Shown here piece by piece: positions 1 through 12,382 of a DNA stretch of 64,000 bases. Below the pieces are notes generated by a model. It ran no database searches, was not told where the DNA came from, and saw only the letters and a program-made list of their open reading frames with translations. The stretch lies in NCBI GenBank assembly GCA_030407085.1, contig CM059582.1, positions 161,750,001 through 161,814,000 of the forward strand, in the 5' to 3' direction. The position numbers and the translations under genes are program-made. The DNA comes from Trichopria drosophilae (Eukaryota; Arthropoda; Insecta; Hymenoptera; Diapriidae). Numbering within the stretch: the stretch's first letter is position 1; each line of letters opens with the position of its first letter.

Positions 1-1244
1 TGTTAGAAACTTTAGGTTTTTTATTAAATTATGAAAAATCTAAATTATTGCCTTCACAAGAATGCAAATTCCTTGGAATGATATTTAATAGCAGGGATTA
101 CAACATAAAACTTCCGTTAGAAAAAAGACAAAAAATTGTTAAATTAGTAAATGAATTTTTATTAAAATCGGTATGTAGAATTCGTGATTTTGCAAAATGT
201 ATTGGTTTCATAGTGTCAGTATGACCAGCAGTTAAATATGGATGGCTTTATACGAAATCCATGGAACGCCAAAAATATTTAGCTCTTTGCAAGTCTCAAG
301 GAGATTATGATCAATGTTTAGAAATTACAAACAGTGTAAAACTGGAACTTAAGTGGTGGCTTAATAAAATAATGTTAGTTAATAATCCTATTCGAGAATA
401 CATTTACAACATAAAAATTTATTCTGACGCTTCACGTACTGGGTGGGGCGCGAATTGTGAAGACCAAAAGACGCATGGGTGGTGGAATTTGGAAGAAAAA
501 TCACACCATATTATTTATTTAGAGTTAAAGGCTAGTTTTTATGCATTGCGTTGCTTCGCATCAAATCTTAGAGATTGTGAAATTCTAGTATGCATAGATA
601 ATACTGTAGCAATTTCGTACATAAATCGCATGGGTGGTGTAAAGTTCCCAGAATTAAATGAAATTACGAAACATATATGGCAATGGTGCGAGAAGCGAAA
701 TATTTTGATATTTGCGTCTTATATTAAATCAAAAGAAAATGTAATAGCAGATAAAGAATCTCGTGTTTTATCTCCAGAGACTGAATGGGAATTAGATTCA
801 CAGGTTTTTTTAACAATTGTAGATAAATTTGGTACGTTTGATATAGATCTTTTTGCATCAAATATTAATTGCAAATGTCCAAAATACATTTCTTGGCATG
901 CAGATCCAAATTCATGTGCTATAGATGCGTTTACAGTTTCATGGTCAAAATTATACTTTTATGCCTTTCCACCATTCTCAGTAATTTTACAATGCATACA
1001 AAAAATAATAACAGACGAAGCATTAGGAGTTTTAATAATACCCCTGTGGCCTACGCAAACATGGTATCCCTTGTTTATCAAGTTATTGATTTCTGAACCA
1101 ATCATTTTACGTCCGAAAATCAACTTACTTACATCTCCTTTCAGACAAGAACATCCATTGTGGAAAACTCTTACCCTGGTAGCAGGACAGTTATCGGGGA
1201 AGCGTTCAAAAGAAAGGGTATCCCAATCAATGCGATTTCTATAA
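1..1244 (+). pseudogene. DIRS pol fragment: RT C-terminus, RNase H and MT domain
   Basis: Frame 3 is open from the first bases (LETLGFLLNYEKSKLLPSQ, then CKFLGM), which is the C-terminal palm/thumb region of a DIRS reverse transcriptase. A TGA at 222-224 interrupts it just before PAVKYGWLY. RNase H follows at 415-640: SDASRTGWG carries the first Asp, ELKA the Glu, and IDNTVA a later Asp. After that comes the methyltransferase-like segment of DIRS elements at 830-1080 (DIDLFASN, SWHADPN, AFPPFS, IIPLWPTQTWYP). The frame closes at a TAA at 1242-1244 and overlaps the recombinase frame by about 85 bases, as is usual for DIRS elements. The stop at 222 makes this a pseudogene, and the N-terminal RT lies off the window. 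Confidence 0.85.
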
Positions 1245-2163
1245 TGTTTGCTTCATTATCTGAATCTACTTTAAAACAATACGAAAAACCCATCCGGTTG
1301 TGGTGGCAATATTGCACTAATAACAAATTATGCCCATTCAGCGCTAATATTAAACATATAATTATATTTTTAACGGATAATTTTAAAGAAGTTGGTGCAT
1401 ATGGTACCATTAACTGATATCGATCTGCGATATCTTTAATCGACGATCACGAAATAGGGACTGACCTTATAATTAAAAGATTATTTAAGGGAATGTCTAT
1501 TTTAAAACCTCCAAGGCCAAAGTACAATTGTACGTGGGATCCGTCCCCAGTTTTAATTTATCTAAAGACATTGTTTCCTCACGAGAGCCTTTCGCTTGAA
1601 AAATTAACTTTAAAACTTGTTACTTTAATAGCATTATCAACGGGTCAAAGAATGCAAACTATATCGAAAATTTATTTAGAAAACATACAAGTATTGCCGG
1701 AAAAAATTGAAATAAAAATATCAGAACGCTTAAAAACTTCAAAATTAAATAAAGAACAACCATGTTTAATAATTCCATTTTTTCGAAATCAACCTGATCT
1801 TTGTGTAGCTTCAGTTCTTCAAACTTATATTTCAGTTACGTCAAATTTAAGGAATTTAGAAGAAAGTAGAAATTCCTTGTTTATATCTTTTCGAAAACCA
1901 CATGGTATTGTTACAACTCAAACATTAGGTAAATGGATCAAAAAAAAATTTTAGAATTAAGCGGAATTGATACCTCTATATACACTGGGCATAGCACTCG
2001 ACATTCTTCAACATCGGCTGCGTATAGATCGGGTGTTAGTATTGAAACAATACGTAAAACAGCCGGTTGGTCACAAAATTCAAATGTATTTGCGCGTTTT
2101 TATAATAGACCGTTGGAAAATGAGGATACTTTCGCGATGGCTGTAATAAATCCTAGTTTGTAA
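1160..2163 (+). pseudogene. DIRS tyrosine recombinase, one in-frame stop and one frameshift
   Basis: This frame encodes a phage-integrase-like tyrosine recombinase, which would insert the circular DIRS cDNA. The N-terminal helical domain (ESTLKQYEKPIRLWWQYC) is followed by TGA 1415-1417, then the same frame resumes with YRSAISLI and continues to 1954. The first catalytic Arg sits in STGQRMQTIS. At the run of nine A residues near 1940-1948 the frame shifts. The C-terminal part (1933-2163) holds GHSTRHSSTS with the His-x-x-Arg box, a conserved Trp in TAGWSQ, and the nucleophilic Tyr in FARFYNRP. All catalytic positions survive, but the polypeptide is broken twice. The A-run slip could be a sequencing error; the TGA is harder to explain that way. 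Confidence 0.85.
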
Positions 2164-2282
2164 ATTGTTTGGATTCAAACTTAAGATGTATTAAATGTAA
2201 GGTAGAAATGATCTTGTTTGAATAATTTTATTTTACCATTAAAATAAGAATTATTATCAAATTGCAATTAACTTTGAACATC

Positions 2283-2646
2283 TACCTTATGATCTAGAGG
2301 ACGAGATGACGAAAAATAATTAATCGATCAAACGAACTTACCTGTTGTGAAGTTCGATCGAAATTATTTGAGTCATCTCGTCCGAATAGATCATCTCCCT
2401 CCCAGACCCAAGATTTAACAAAATATTTCCCCAATATTGCAATTTGTAATTTAAACTATTGAAGGTTCCTAAGGGCAACGGAGGCTGACAGGATGAGAGC
2501 GGGAATCGGCGTGCTATTGTTTCTTTTTAAAATATTGTGGAAAAATTGTGCAGAAAATACACAACTACCTTATGATCTATTCGGACGAGATGACTCAAAT
2601 AATTTCGATCGAACTTCACAACAGGTAAGTTCGTTTGATCGATTAA
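2283..2646 (+). repeat. DIRS complementary terminal repeat structure
   Basis: CTACCTTATGATCT occurs at about 2282 and again at about 2567. The block at about 2325-2395 is the reverse complement of about 2572-2645: GGACGAGATGACTCAAATAA and TTCACAACAGGTAAGTTCG in one orientation, their complements in the other. Direct and inverted copies nested like this match the internal complementary region plus terminal repeat of DIRS elements, which templates completion of the circular cDNA. Exact unit borders need the left end, which is off the window. Confidence 0.6.
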
Positions 2647-3176
2647 ATATATTTCGGTATTTTCATTTATACCGGTTTCTGCTTCCTTGAGCGAGCAATA
2701 GAAAATTATCGTCTGATTTTATCGCATATCCCAATGTTACATAAGTATATTAGAAGAATAATATTCCATGGAATGGGCTGGTAATGAAATAAACCATTAC
2801 TTAAAATAAACAACAATTTTTAAAATCATGTATAAGGTAAATGAAATGAACGAATCAAAATCAACAAATTCAATAATTAATTTTTTTATTAACGAATATG
2901 AAGGTTTTTGCAGGCGTTATGCTTAGTAGAATAAATTAAAGAAAAGTTACTAACTATATGATTACTCATGGAATATGTAATATTATCATTACCTGTTCTG
3001 AACAAAGTTACTGTGTTCATGATAGCAACTGCACATAGTTATGATTAGTATTTTTAAAAATGTTTGATCACTGACAAAAATAATTTATTCATATTACAAA
3101 AATTACCATACTTGTATTGAAATTTTCCAATACGGGTATGGAATTTTGGTCCACAACAGTATATACGAATAATTGT

Positions 3177-3275
3177 ATTTACGGGTTTATACGGCTCCTA
3201 GTGAACCTCGAAGAAACAGGCAAATAAAAACATTGTTCCTTCGAGGTCCACTAGGAGGCGTATAAAACCGTAAAT
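3177..3275. repeat. Strong 38-bp-arm hairpin
   Basis: Arms 3177-3214 and 3237-3275 are reverse complements with only a few mismatches, separated by a loop of about 22 bases. The core reads CTCCTAGTG...CCTCGAAG on one arm and CTTCGAGG...CACTAGGAG on the other. It may be a tiny foldback MITE remnant or a miRNA-like precursor; the sequence alone does not decide. Confidence 0.6.
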
Positions 3276-3299
3276 GAAGTCGACCTCCATTTAGTTTAC

Positions 3300-3554
3300 A
3301 TGATTGGTGACCCTGAGCGAGTGCACGATTGTCTCTGGTCAAAGACATTTTTCGTAAAAAATGTCCTGATTCCAGATGGCTGCAATGAAACTGTGGGCGA
3401 AATCGATTTTAGATCACCTAGTGTTCGAAGAAGTAATTTAAATGTCGACTATATTAATTGTTATCACGCTGTATGTGAATATCAATACAAATATGAACAA
3501 TTTATGCAATTTTTGTTACATTCGCATAGAGGAGAATTAACATATCCTATATGA
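3300..3554 (+). CDS. Unassigned 84-residue reading frame, doubtful
   Basis: An ATG-started frame of 84 codons lies 25 bases after the hairpin. The predicted peptide (MIGDPERVHDCLWSK at the start, HSHRGELTYPI at the end) matches no family I recognise. It has no signal peptide or membrane segment. GC and codon content are slightly better than the surroundings, so a decayed exon or transposon gene fragment is possible. Chance is the default explanation. Confidence 0.15.
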   Translation: MIGDPERVHDCLWSKTFFVKNVLIPDGCNETVGEIDFRSPSVRRSNLNVDYINCYHAVCEYQYKYEQFMQFLLHSHRGELTYPI

Positions 3555-4260
3555 AAAATTACCATAAAATGTATATAAAATTTCGAATTCATTGTAACAT
3601 TGTACCGAATTGATTTAGTAATTTAATTATAACAAAACGTAGTTTTATTATTAAATTAAACGAGCCTTTTTAATTGCATAAGACACAAATGTGCAAAATT
3701 AGTACACTAATTCCAATTCGATTTTGACTTGAAATTTATTAACAAATTTTAATAATACTATAAATTAGCAAAACTCAAATGATCAAATTAATGAATTCGC
3801 GATTAACATTATATTTATTCATTATTACTACTTTTAGATTCAAATGATACAATTAAAAGATAGAGGCGGATTGTTATTTGCGCGATGATTTTACGGAAAA
3901 ATCATATCATCTTTAAATTCGACGTTTTCACTCGACTTTCCTGCGAATGCTTCCGATTTTGAATCTTCAATTAATAAATACAAATAAAAGGCGTAATTTT
4001 TCAAAATTTCACTCATTTCGTTAATGGTCCTAGATGCATGCTTACTTAATAACACGACATTTCATATTTTAAATTTATTCAGAGAAATAGTACAACATTC
4101 GTGTTAAAGGTTATTGGTTAAACTTTAACGGGTAAAGAGTCCTTTAGCGATTTCAGAAACAAAATAGTTTATATATCATTCGTCACGCCATAAGTGAACT
4201 ACAAAGACGCAGTAACCACATTGTATTAATTTGAACACAAAATTTTTAAATACCCTAAAG

Positions 4261-7200
4261 ATGGACAACTTGGAGGTAGATAAAAAAACCTGCTGCTCCC
4301 TTCCAGTCAATAAAAAAAATGTTAATCCGGCTGGAAAACACAAATGCACTGAGTAAGTACTTAATTTGTTTCGATTTTAACTGACAATTTATCTAACATT
4401 ATTACATTTTTATTATTTAAAAATTTATTACGATAATAAAAACATTTTTTCAATTTCTAGTTTTTGTGAATTTACTACTTTTATATAATTTTATAGAGAT
4501 CATTTTTGTGTCTAAATGTGAAATAATTAAACTTCATTAATATTTAAAAATGTATTTAAAACGTATATTTGTGATGTTAGATATATTATAAATGACAGTT
4601 TATTAAGTAAAAATTCTTGTTCCATCTTTCGTAGCATTCAACTTTTTAAATCGAATGCCTATAAAATAAATAAGATTTGAAGTGATATTTCAATATTTTC
4701 TTTCGTTTAAAAAAACACTAAAAGTTTATTATGAAACCATCCTGCTTATTACCCCCTTACAAGACAAGTATTTTATGCATAGAAAATTGATACTATTCAA
4801 TGTTAGCTTTTTTTGAAGAATAAATAATTGAATTAATATTTTAATTTTAACTAGCAAATTGTAAGAATCAAATCATTAATTTGCTTCTTTGGAGGTAATC
4901 TAAGAGTGAAATTTTGAATATTTTGAGATTGACTGAAAATACTGTAGTAAACAAACGAAATACATATGTATGTCAACACTATCCGTTGTCTTTTCGATTA
5001 TTAAATATTACAAAACGTAATTAAAGGGTTAAACGTTCAATTTTAAATGTTTTACTTTTTCGAAACAATAATATATAACATACATTTGTATTATTGTACA
5101 GTCTTGATCCAGAAATAAAATTGTCAAAAATTTGTACTACTTTCATGTGCAAACAATAAATTGTACTGCAGTTGATACTTGAAATGTAAACATTAGTGGT
5201 GATTTTCAAAAGTAGTTATTTTCTAGTAAGAATTCCGTGAAAGATTATGAATAATAATGGATTTAAGCAGAATACTCGAAGCTTCATCTATTGCAACCTT
5301 GAATATTATATTTTATAAACATTAAATTTCTGTCGTCAAATACACATTTTGGTCAGTAACAAATATAAATAATAATTTATTAGACCATCAACATTAACGT
5401 ATTTATCTGTGCTGCGCAAAATTATTAATTAATTGACAGTAATTGACATTTTGAATTGAATTTTTTAGACTTTTTGAAGCAAGATGACTTAATGTCGATG
5501 TTATAATACTCATTTTTTAATATTAATTTTATAAGATATTTTTTAAATTGTACAAATTTTCTTAACACTTAAATGAAGAATCAAAATAGGAGATAAAAAT
5601 ATTAATGTTGCACGTATAATAGAGTAAATATTCGTTTTGAAACTCGTTGCACTATTTTAATTTACATTTATCAAAACAGAGCTGCAGAATTCCTACATAA
5701 ATTTTTTAAATGTCATTCTGAAGAATGAAAGATACGTCTAAGAATCTAAATTTGAAAATTACAACTGACGTCGGGTTATTTTCGATTGGACAAGTTTTCA
5801 CATTTCAAATTATATTACCTAATTACAAGTGTACAAAATAAACATCCTAAATGAAGAAATTAAAATAATTTTTACTGTAAATTAAAGGGATATGCAATTA
5901 CTTGGTGATTTTTAAATTCACAAATTCAAAAACATTCTGTATAAATTTTCAAAACACTGTTTGTCTAAATGGGTGCCATTTTTTATTTTTAAAGTCGTAA
6001 CTCTAGTATACGCAATGAAAAGTCTCGAAACCAACCCCCATTGTTCTATTTACAATAATAATAAGAGATAGTAATAAAAAAAGCATTAGAATTAAAAAGA
6101 TATAAACAATGCTTCTGTATAACCTGTAATCAATTTGCATTTTGAATGTTTTCTGATTCGAGAGTGAATAAGAATGTAATACATTTTCAAATGAATAAAA
6201 CACCTAACCTAACCTAACCTAACTTAACCTAACCTAACCTAACCTAAGCTAACCTAACCTAACACTCGGATTTTCATTGCCCTCCTATATAAATAACGAT
6301 ATGCCAAAAAGAAAAAGTGTCGACTTGGGCTCCTCAATGACGCCACTGTGTCAACTAAGGGTTTAAAATGATACAATAATATTAGTGAAATTATCAAATA
6401 CTTAAGCAACAAAATCTTAAAAAATGTGAATTTTTAAGCACTGTACAAGAATATTAATAAATATCATTTGATTATGCGAGGATGTTACATATTAACCTGA
6501 ACTTTAAAAATCTCCTGAAAGCTTAGCTCTATGTTAAGATAATAATTAACGTCTTTACAAGTTGACAGATTTATTTATACCCATGTTATATTTAAATTAG
6601 CCAATTGTCCAGATTGTTTAACCTGTAGGTACTATGAATTTTGGATTTAAATGCTTTTGAAAAGAAAGAAGGGCAAATTCCATTTCAATGCATTTTATAT
6701 TACTAGAAACCTGTAAAGGACACTTAGAGTCTAATTCAATGTTTAATCTATTTGGGTTCATGTTTATTTTTGTTGTGTTATTGACGATACATGTCTCATA
6801 ATGTTAAGGTCCATGGATCAGATGGAAGAAGACTTAAATATGAACCTGGTACCTAAAGGATTCGCTCTTTCTGTACGGGAAGAACATCCTTTAAAGACGT
6901 TGGTACCGCGAATGGAAAAATTACAGCTGTCTTCGGAAAATCTGAGTGAAACAGCCGAGGTGGGAATCTGCACATCGGAAAAACTCGCAGGTCACATCCA
7001 AAAGGCGATTCCGACAATGAATATAATCGTGGTCGACCCAGCTGCTGGCAGCGAATTTTTGGCCCTCGGAACCGTTTTATTCATACGTCAGTCTAACTCT
7101 GACGACAATTTCTCAAGAAATCGTTATGTGGAATTTGGTTGTGTGGATGATGTTTTCGGTTTGATGAACTCGCCGTCATATTCCATCGAATTGTCGCAAC

Positions 7201-7346
7201 AGGCGCCAGCAGATATTTGGAGTTTTTTACGAACCGGTGTAGAAGTATTTTACATGGAAGATCATCCCAGTACGATGCATATCAGAGTCGAACGGGTTGA
7301 TGATCGTTTTAAAGTCGTTACAAGGAAAAATAAAGCGAAATGTTGA
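4261..7346 (+). CDS. Small protein with Gar1/Naf1-like RNA-binding domain, two exons
   Basis: Proposed CDS: 4261-4352 joined to 6809-7346, 209 residues. Exon 1 starts at an ATG in an AAGATGG context and ends at a consensus donor (A|GTAAGT). The acceptor at 6807-6808 restores the frame exactly (phase 2 into phase 2), which is good evidence for the pairing. Residues about 101-183 resemble the Gar1/Naf1 beta-barrel of H/ACA snoRNP proteins: NIIVVDPAAG, then LALGTVLF, then VEFGCVDDVFG, then SPSYSIEL, then GVEVFYMED. Naf1 is the nuclear assembly factor of H/ACA RNPs. The protein is much shorter than usual Naf1 proteins and lacks a long Pro-rich tail; only a short basic end (RKNKAK) follows. It could be a divergent Naf1, a Gar1-like paralogue, or one part of a longer gene. 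The 2.46-kb intron contains the telomeric array at 6203 and otherwise shows nothing. AATAAA signals occur near 8169 and 8270. Confidence 0.6.
6203..6263. repeat. Interstitial insect telomeric repeat (CCTAA)n
   Basis: About 12 head-to-tail copies of CCTAA (TTAGG on the other strand, the common insect telomere unit), with two single-base variants (CTTAA and GCTAA). The array lies inside the intron of the Naf1-like gene, about 540 bases before its second exon. Confidence 0.9.
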
Positions 7347-9746
7347 ATTCTCTATCCAATCTCACTGCTGGAATTCCTGAGAGCAATACGAAATTCAATC
7401 ATATATCCAAAAAATATGCGATTTTTTTTTGTACAAATGATTTATTTGTACAAAAGTAAAATACGTTTGTCAAATATGTTATTTGTCAAGTGATCAAACA
7501 GTTGCTTCATTAAACAATTACTACCGAAAAAAATCAGTAATTAATATCAACTACAACAATTGAAGAAATGAATACTAAATTGTAAGGAAATTGTGAAAAA
7601 ATTAATTTAGATTGCACCGCGAGATTTCACAATGTGTGAGTTACTGTTAGTAATGTTACTGTTAGTAATGCATCGCTTTCTTTTACTCATTTATGAGGTG
7701 ATTATTTTTTATACATGTTTTAATAGTAAGATATTTGTCGCGTTATTTAAGGAATGTATACCTTGAAGTTACAGATAAAAATGTCTGAAAGGTATATTTT
7801 TTAAGAAATACAAATTTTTAATATCTGATTTTAAATTTTATGAAAATTAATCATATTAATTTATTAGCATTGTTCGCATAAATATGCAAATTTGATATAT
7901 AATATTATATTTGTACGTCTTTTATTCGTAAAGTAGTCATATCTAGTTGAAGTTGTAAATTTATATCTTTCTCCATTATGTTTTTTTATCTACTAAATTA
8001 TCTGTAGCGTGCACTTATTATATCTGTAAATAATGAAAAATTGTAAATATTTTAATTTGTTTACATATTTAATTTGTTGGAATTATCGATGTAAAATATG
8101 TAAGTAGAAAAATGTATACCATAAAAATTGAATATTTGTAGTACAAAATATTAGTAAATAAGTTTTATAAATAAAATAGTCATGATTTTAATATAAACTC
8201 GAATTGGTTATTTGATATAAACTTTCTGCCAAATAAATTTTAATTAAAAGCAATCATATTCTTTACCAATAAAAATAAATTTTATTCTTTATCTGCAAAA
8301 ATAAATAACTTAAATCGTTTTTAATCAATATAGATACAATTTTTAAAACACCATGTTACATGCAACACATATGCATGCTGAATATCGTGTTGTGATTAAA
8401 ATAGAAAGTCACGGCTATATTACCTAATGTACTTATGCTTTTAATCGAGGAGTGTTTTATATGTTTGATAAAAAGATGAAAATAATATTTCCAAAAATTA
8501 TAACGAATTGATAAATGTATTTAATAAATATGCACTAATTATAGCTTTTGAAAAAAGTATTTCATGTTCATTTTCGGGTTCAAATATAAATAGAGTAAGA
8601 GTATTTGATGTTAATTATCATATTGAATGTAAATAGAAATGTTGTCCTGCTTCTTGTTTCAAATACTTAAGAAACATTGTACAAAACGTAGTTCATTTAT
8701 GTTTAATGTCACATGTATGGTGTTTATTTAGAATGCTTAGATCATTCATTCTATGCAAATAATTGGTAAATATGCAACAATTTTCCTATGTTCGGAAAAT
8801 GTTTCTAGATTTTAATTAAAAAATTTGGGGACTTGTATATAAAATATTCTTTGCTTGTATGGTAATTTAGTTATGTAATAATGTAACCAAATAGAAAAAA
8901 ATATCTAGTTATTTTATTAAATATATTTTTAATTTCTAATAAAACTGCTCTTCTTTATTCTTTTCAGTCATTTATCGCATTTACCAAATCCTTATATAGC
9001 GCATCGCGGTCAATTTCTTTTGATACGACTATTTTATATCCATTAGAAAGAATTTTCTATCAAGGGAAAAACGATAGTCAGATATAGAAATAAAATACGA
9101 GCCAGAAAAGAGGACAAACAGATTAAAAGAATTTCTATTTTTCACGGCTTTAACACCAATATACGACGATTAGTATAATAAGGACTATTCAAATTTGAAT
9201 TAATTAAACAAAAATTAATTATGAAAAAAATAAGAATAAAGATTGTCTAACGAAAATTCACAGAAAATACTTAAAAAGGTTTTTTTTACGACGGCAGTAA
9301 AAAAGCCAACACTTCAAAATATGGCTGTCATTAATGCGAATTCACGAAACTTATTTTTCATTATGAATGAAATCTAAATCTTCATTAATTTTTAAATTAG
9401 TACGTAAAGTGCACGTAATGTTATCTCATGAAACTAATCAAGAAACAAGTAAATCGCGATCAAATTTTGTAGTGCTTTTTTTTAAATTTTACATTCGGAT
9501 TATTTGTATGTACTAACACTGCCACCTTTGGCAACTGTAAGTTGGACATTGTACCAAGTTTTATTTGCTAATCTTGAACTTTATAATAATATTAAACAAT
9601 ATTTTCTGGATTCTAATAACTTCTTTTGTGGCTGATGTGATAAAACAGGTCTGCATGGTTTTTTCTTTTTATATCGAAGGTGTTTCCGGTATAATTTTGT
9701 GTGCTGAATCCCGGATTCCAAAATTGCGTATCATGTCAGAATTTTG
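7347..9746. other. Intergenic, nothing recognisable
   Basis: Very AT-rich. It should include the 3' UTR of the preceding gene; candidate poly(A) signals lie near 8169 and 8270. I see no coding region, RNA gene or clear transposon. Confidence 0.5.
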
Positions 9747-10195
9747 AGAAAAGTGGGAGTAAAAACTAACAGAGTTTTGGGCCTTTTGATCCCTACGTGT
9801 TTTAGACTTCAGCCTGTGCTTAAATGAATGCTTGAATTTTACCTTACAATAACCACATATGCAATTTGGAACAAACAAAAACAGAATTGCATTAAATGGC
9901 AGACGCAAAGCCAGAAAATTGATCTACGGTCATCCAATTGAACTTTCAAGGTGTTTGATGTTACTTTTTCAACATTCAAAATGGCGGATTCAATATGGTA
10001 GACAAAATCACCACGTAGGAATGTTTTGCTTCGTTACCAGTGTAAATTCCGTCCGGGTTTGAGAAAAGTGGTCGTAAAAATGCCAAAATCAAACAAGCTA
10101 TTAATCTAACTGCAACGATGCTAAAATTAGATAATATCCCACCTGACGCACTAGAAACTTTAGTCTGTACTTAAATTAAAGCTTGAATTTTTTGG
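9747..10195. repeat. Two diverged direct copies of a dispersed repeat
   Basis: GAGAAAAGTGG followed by a short spacer and GTAAAAA occurs at about 9747 and 10061. Each is followed about 80-120 bases later by a shared stretch ending in GCTTGAATTTT. Between them (9976-10000) is a copy of the AAATGGCGGATTCAATATGG motif found in several other repeats of this window. This is probably transposon debris. The reading frames crossing it are not convincing. Confidence 0.4.
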
Positions 10196-12380
10196 TCCAC
10201 ATTAGTGTTGCAGTCGAAAATTGGTTGTGTAACCGCTGGAGACGTTTGCAATGTCCACTTCTCTGCATCTATCAATATTGTTTATTACATTCTTATATTT
10301 TGTATTGTCGATTGTTATGTTATTGTATGTATAATACAGTAAATGTAATTCAAATTCCATTGTATACTACTTCACAAAATCTCGCTCTATCGTAACATCA
10401 CCATCTTACCTTGGCTGCTTAGACATATGTAATCAGCGACCCGATTTTCAGAAAATTCGTCTGTCATTCTTGGCCCCGTCATTTTGAACATTGAATTTTG
10501 TAAATCTGATATCGGATTCGTAATCGCATCGATACCGAGAATCTCTAGATACAGAATATCAGGAAAATTGCGGAACTTAAACGTTGTATGTTATAAGGAT
10601 ATAAGAGTCGAGCGTTAAAGGAATAATCCCATTAAAAAAAATTATATTTTTTATTCATGCGAATATGAGTCTCGTAGTGTAGGCATTAAGCTTCAATTTA
10701 AGACTATGTAGAAGTTTCTATCACGTCTGTTTAAAGAGGGAATAACATACTAAAAAAGTCTTTACCCTAATTTTTCTAAAAGACCTGATGTGCCACACAA
10801 TTTTAGAACCTGGGATCGTATTCAGCGCTCTCAAAAATATATTATCTAAAAAAATATAACGATCGATATACTTACCGTGAAATATTAATATCGACTTAAA
10901 CTATTACATAAATATTCTTTTCTTGTGAAAAGTTTTGCTGAAATGTTCGCTAAAATTACTTCTGAATTTTGGCCCTACATAATTCAGACATATTCAGAAG
11001 AACTCAACAAAATCTAACTGAATTTAGCTGAATTTTGCTAATTTTTTTTTCAAACGACAGTTTACATTTATGTTGATCTCGTGCTAATATTTGCCGAACT
11101 TAATTTTCCACACTACCCAATCTTGTACTTAATTTAACGCTGAATTTCGCTAAATTTCGCTAAATCTCAATGGTAAATTCAGCACATCTTTTTGTGAAAT
11201 TATCAACAACATTTTACACTAAGATGTTAATTTTTCGAGAAATATTTAAAACTATAGTTATTACATCATATATTACAAATACTTAAAATAATAATTGAAA
11301 AAGCATTAGCTCCAACGGCAATATTAAACTTCTGATAATGTTTTGACTAAAATCTGTCTACAGAAGTTATCGCCTTAAAAAATATAAATATTTAGAATAT
11401 CCACATTTAAGATGGACATATTGTGAAAAATTAAAACCTATTTGCAAAAGCCCATGATCTCAATCTGCAAATGTTCAAATGTCAGTTATTTTAACTAATG
11501 GATTTTTAATACAATATACAGGTTTTTCAAGCTCTCCTGAAAATAATCCTATTCGGGGCAGTACAAACTTTGTACATTTCAGAGTAAAGTATCATCCAGA
11601 GATTAATATCAAATTTAAATGAAGTATTAAAATTATTTAAATTTATTGATGGCATTCAACATTACCTGTGATGTACATTTAGAATACCTGTTTAATAAGT
11701 TTGAACTCCGAACTACAGTGGGGCGTCGAAATGTTTAGAAATAGATCAATTTTAAAATTGTGGCATTTCGGGCTATATTGTTTCAGCAGAAAATGATTCA
11801 AGTTTCTCGAGACAAAGAGTATTATTATATAAACGCAAAATTACCTTTTCTGTGCGTGCGCTTAGCATACATTGTTATCAGTGTTTCAACAAACATTAAA
11901 CGACGACAAAAAGAGTTTAATTACAAGTTTTAAAATCAAAGCACGTAGTATTCTGTAATCGTATATATGAGCAGCAATCTCGCAAACTGACGGCATGTTG
12001 ATAAAAACAAAATGAATTTTCAAATTATTAGAGCAATATTTTTATCATACACTATCATTTTCGCTGTAATAGTATGCCTATTGTAACCCACGTAACCCAT
12101 ATTTTTTTAAAGTATCTTAATGAAAAATATCAAGAAAGGACACATTGTCGTGCAATTTTCGCCCTACTGCGCGAAAAGTCCTGCCATATTTGCTTATTTC
12201 TAATTTTTACAACAAATTCAATCATTTTTAACAACATATGAGACATGATTTGAGTGTAATTCTATGTTATTTTTATATTTTATTTTTAACTGACGTCCTA
12301 AACTCACCAGTTAGTTTGACATTAACTCTGCTGTACGATGCTTTATAATGGTGTAAATAGAACAATTATCTTTCTTTTAA
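10196..12380. other. Intergenic, old repeat remnants only
   Basis: No gene seen. At 10930-11175 there is a patch of repeated CTGAATTT/TTTCGCTAAAT words, like the body of the element at 16281-17926 but without visible termini. The rest is featureless AT-rich sequence. Confidence 0.4.
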
Positions 12381-12382
12381 AT

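Larger units (their letters stand above)
1..2650 (+). mobile_element. DIRS-type tyrosine-recombinase retrotransposon, decayed, left end outside window
   Basis: The order reverse transcriptase, RNase H, DNA-adenine-methyltransferase-like domain, tyrosine recombinase, then complementary terminal repeats is diagnostic of DIRS-order retrotransposons. These integrate with a tyrosine recombinase instead of a DDE integrase. The window opens inside the RT domain, so gag and the left terminal repeat are not visible. Both remaining reading frames carry stops or a frameshift, so this copy is dead. The right end is placed near 2650, after the second arm of the inverted terminal structure; the exact boundary is uncertain. 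Confidence 0.85.
2651..4260. other. Intergenic region between the DIRS element and the Naf1-like gene
   Basis: AT-rich sequence. Apart from the hairpin at 3177-3275 and the weak reading frame at 3300-3554, I see no gene, tRNA or recognisable transposon. The last 150 bases should contain the promoter and 5' UTR of the gene starting at 4261; no TATA box stands out. Confidence 0.5.

Noticed and set aside
10183..10395. 70-codon frame rich in Cys and Tyr
   Set aside because: AT-rich low-complexity composition, no homology recognised, no upstream signals.
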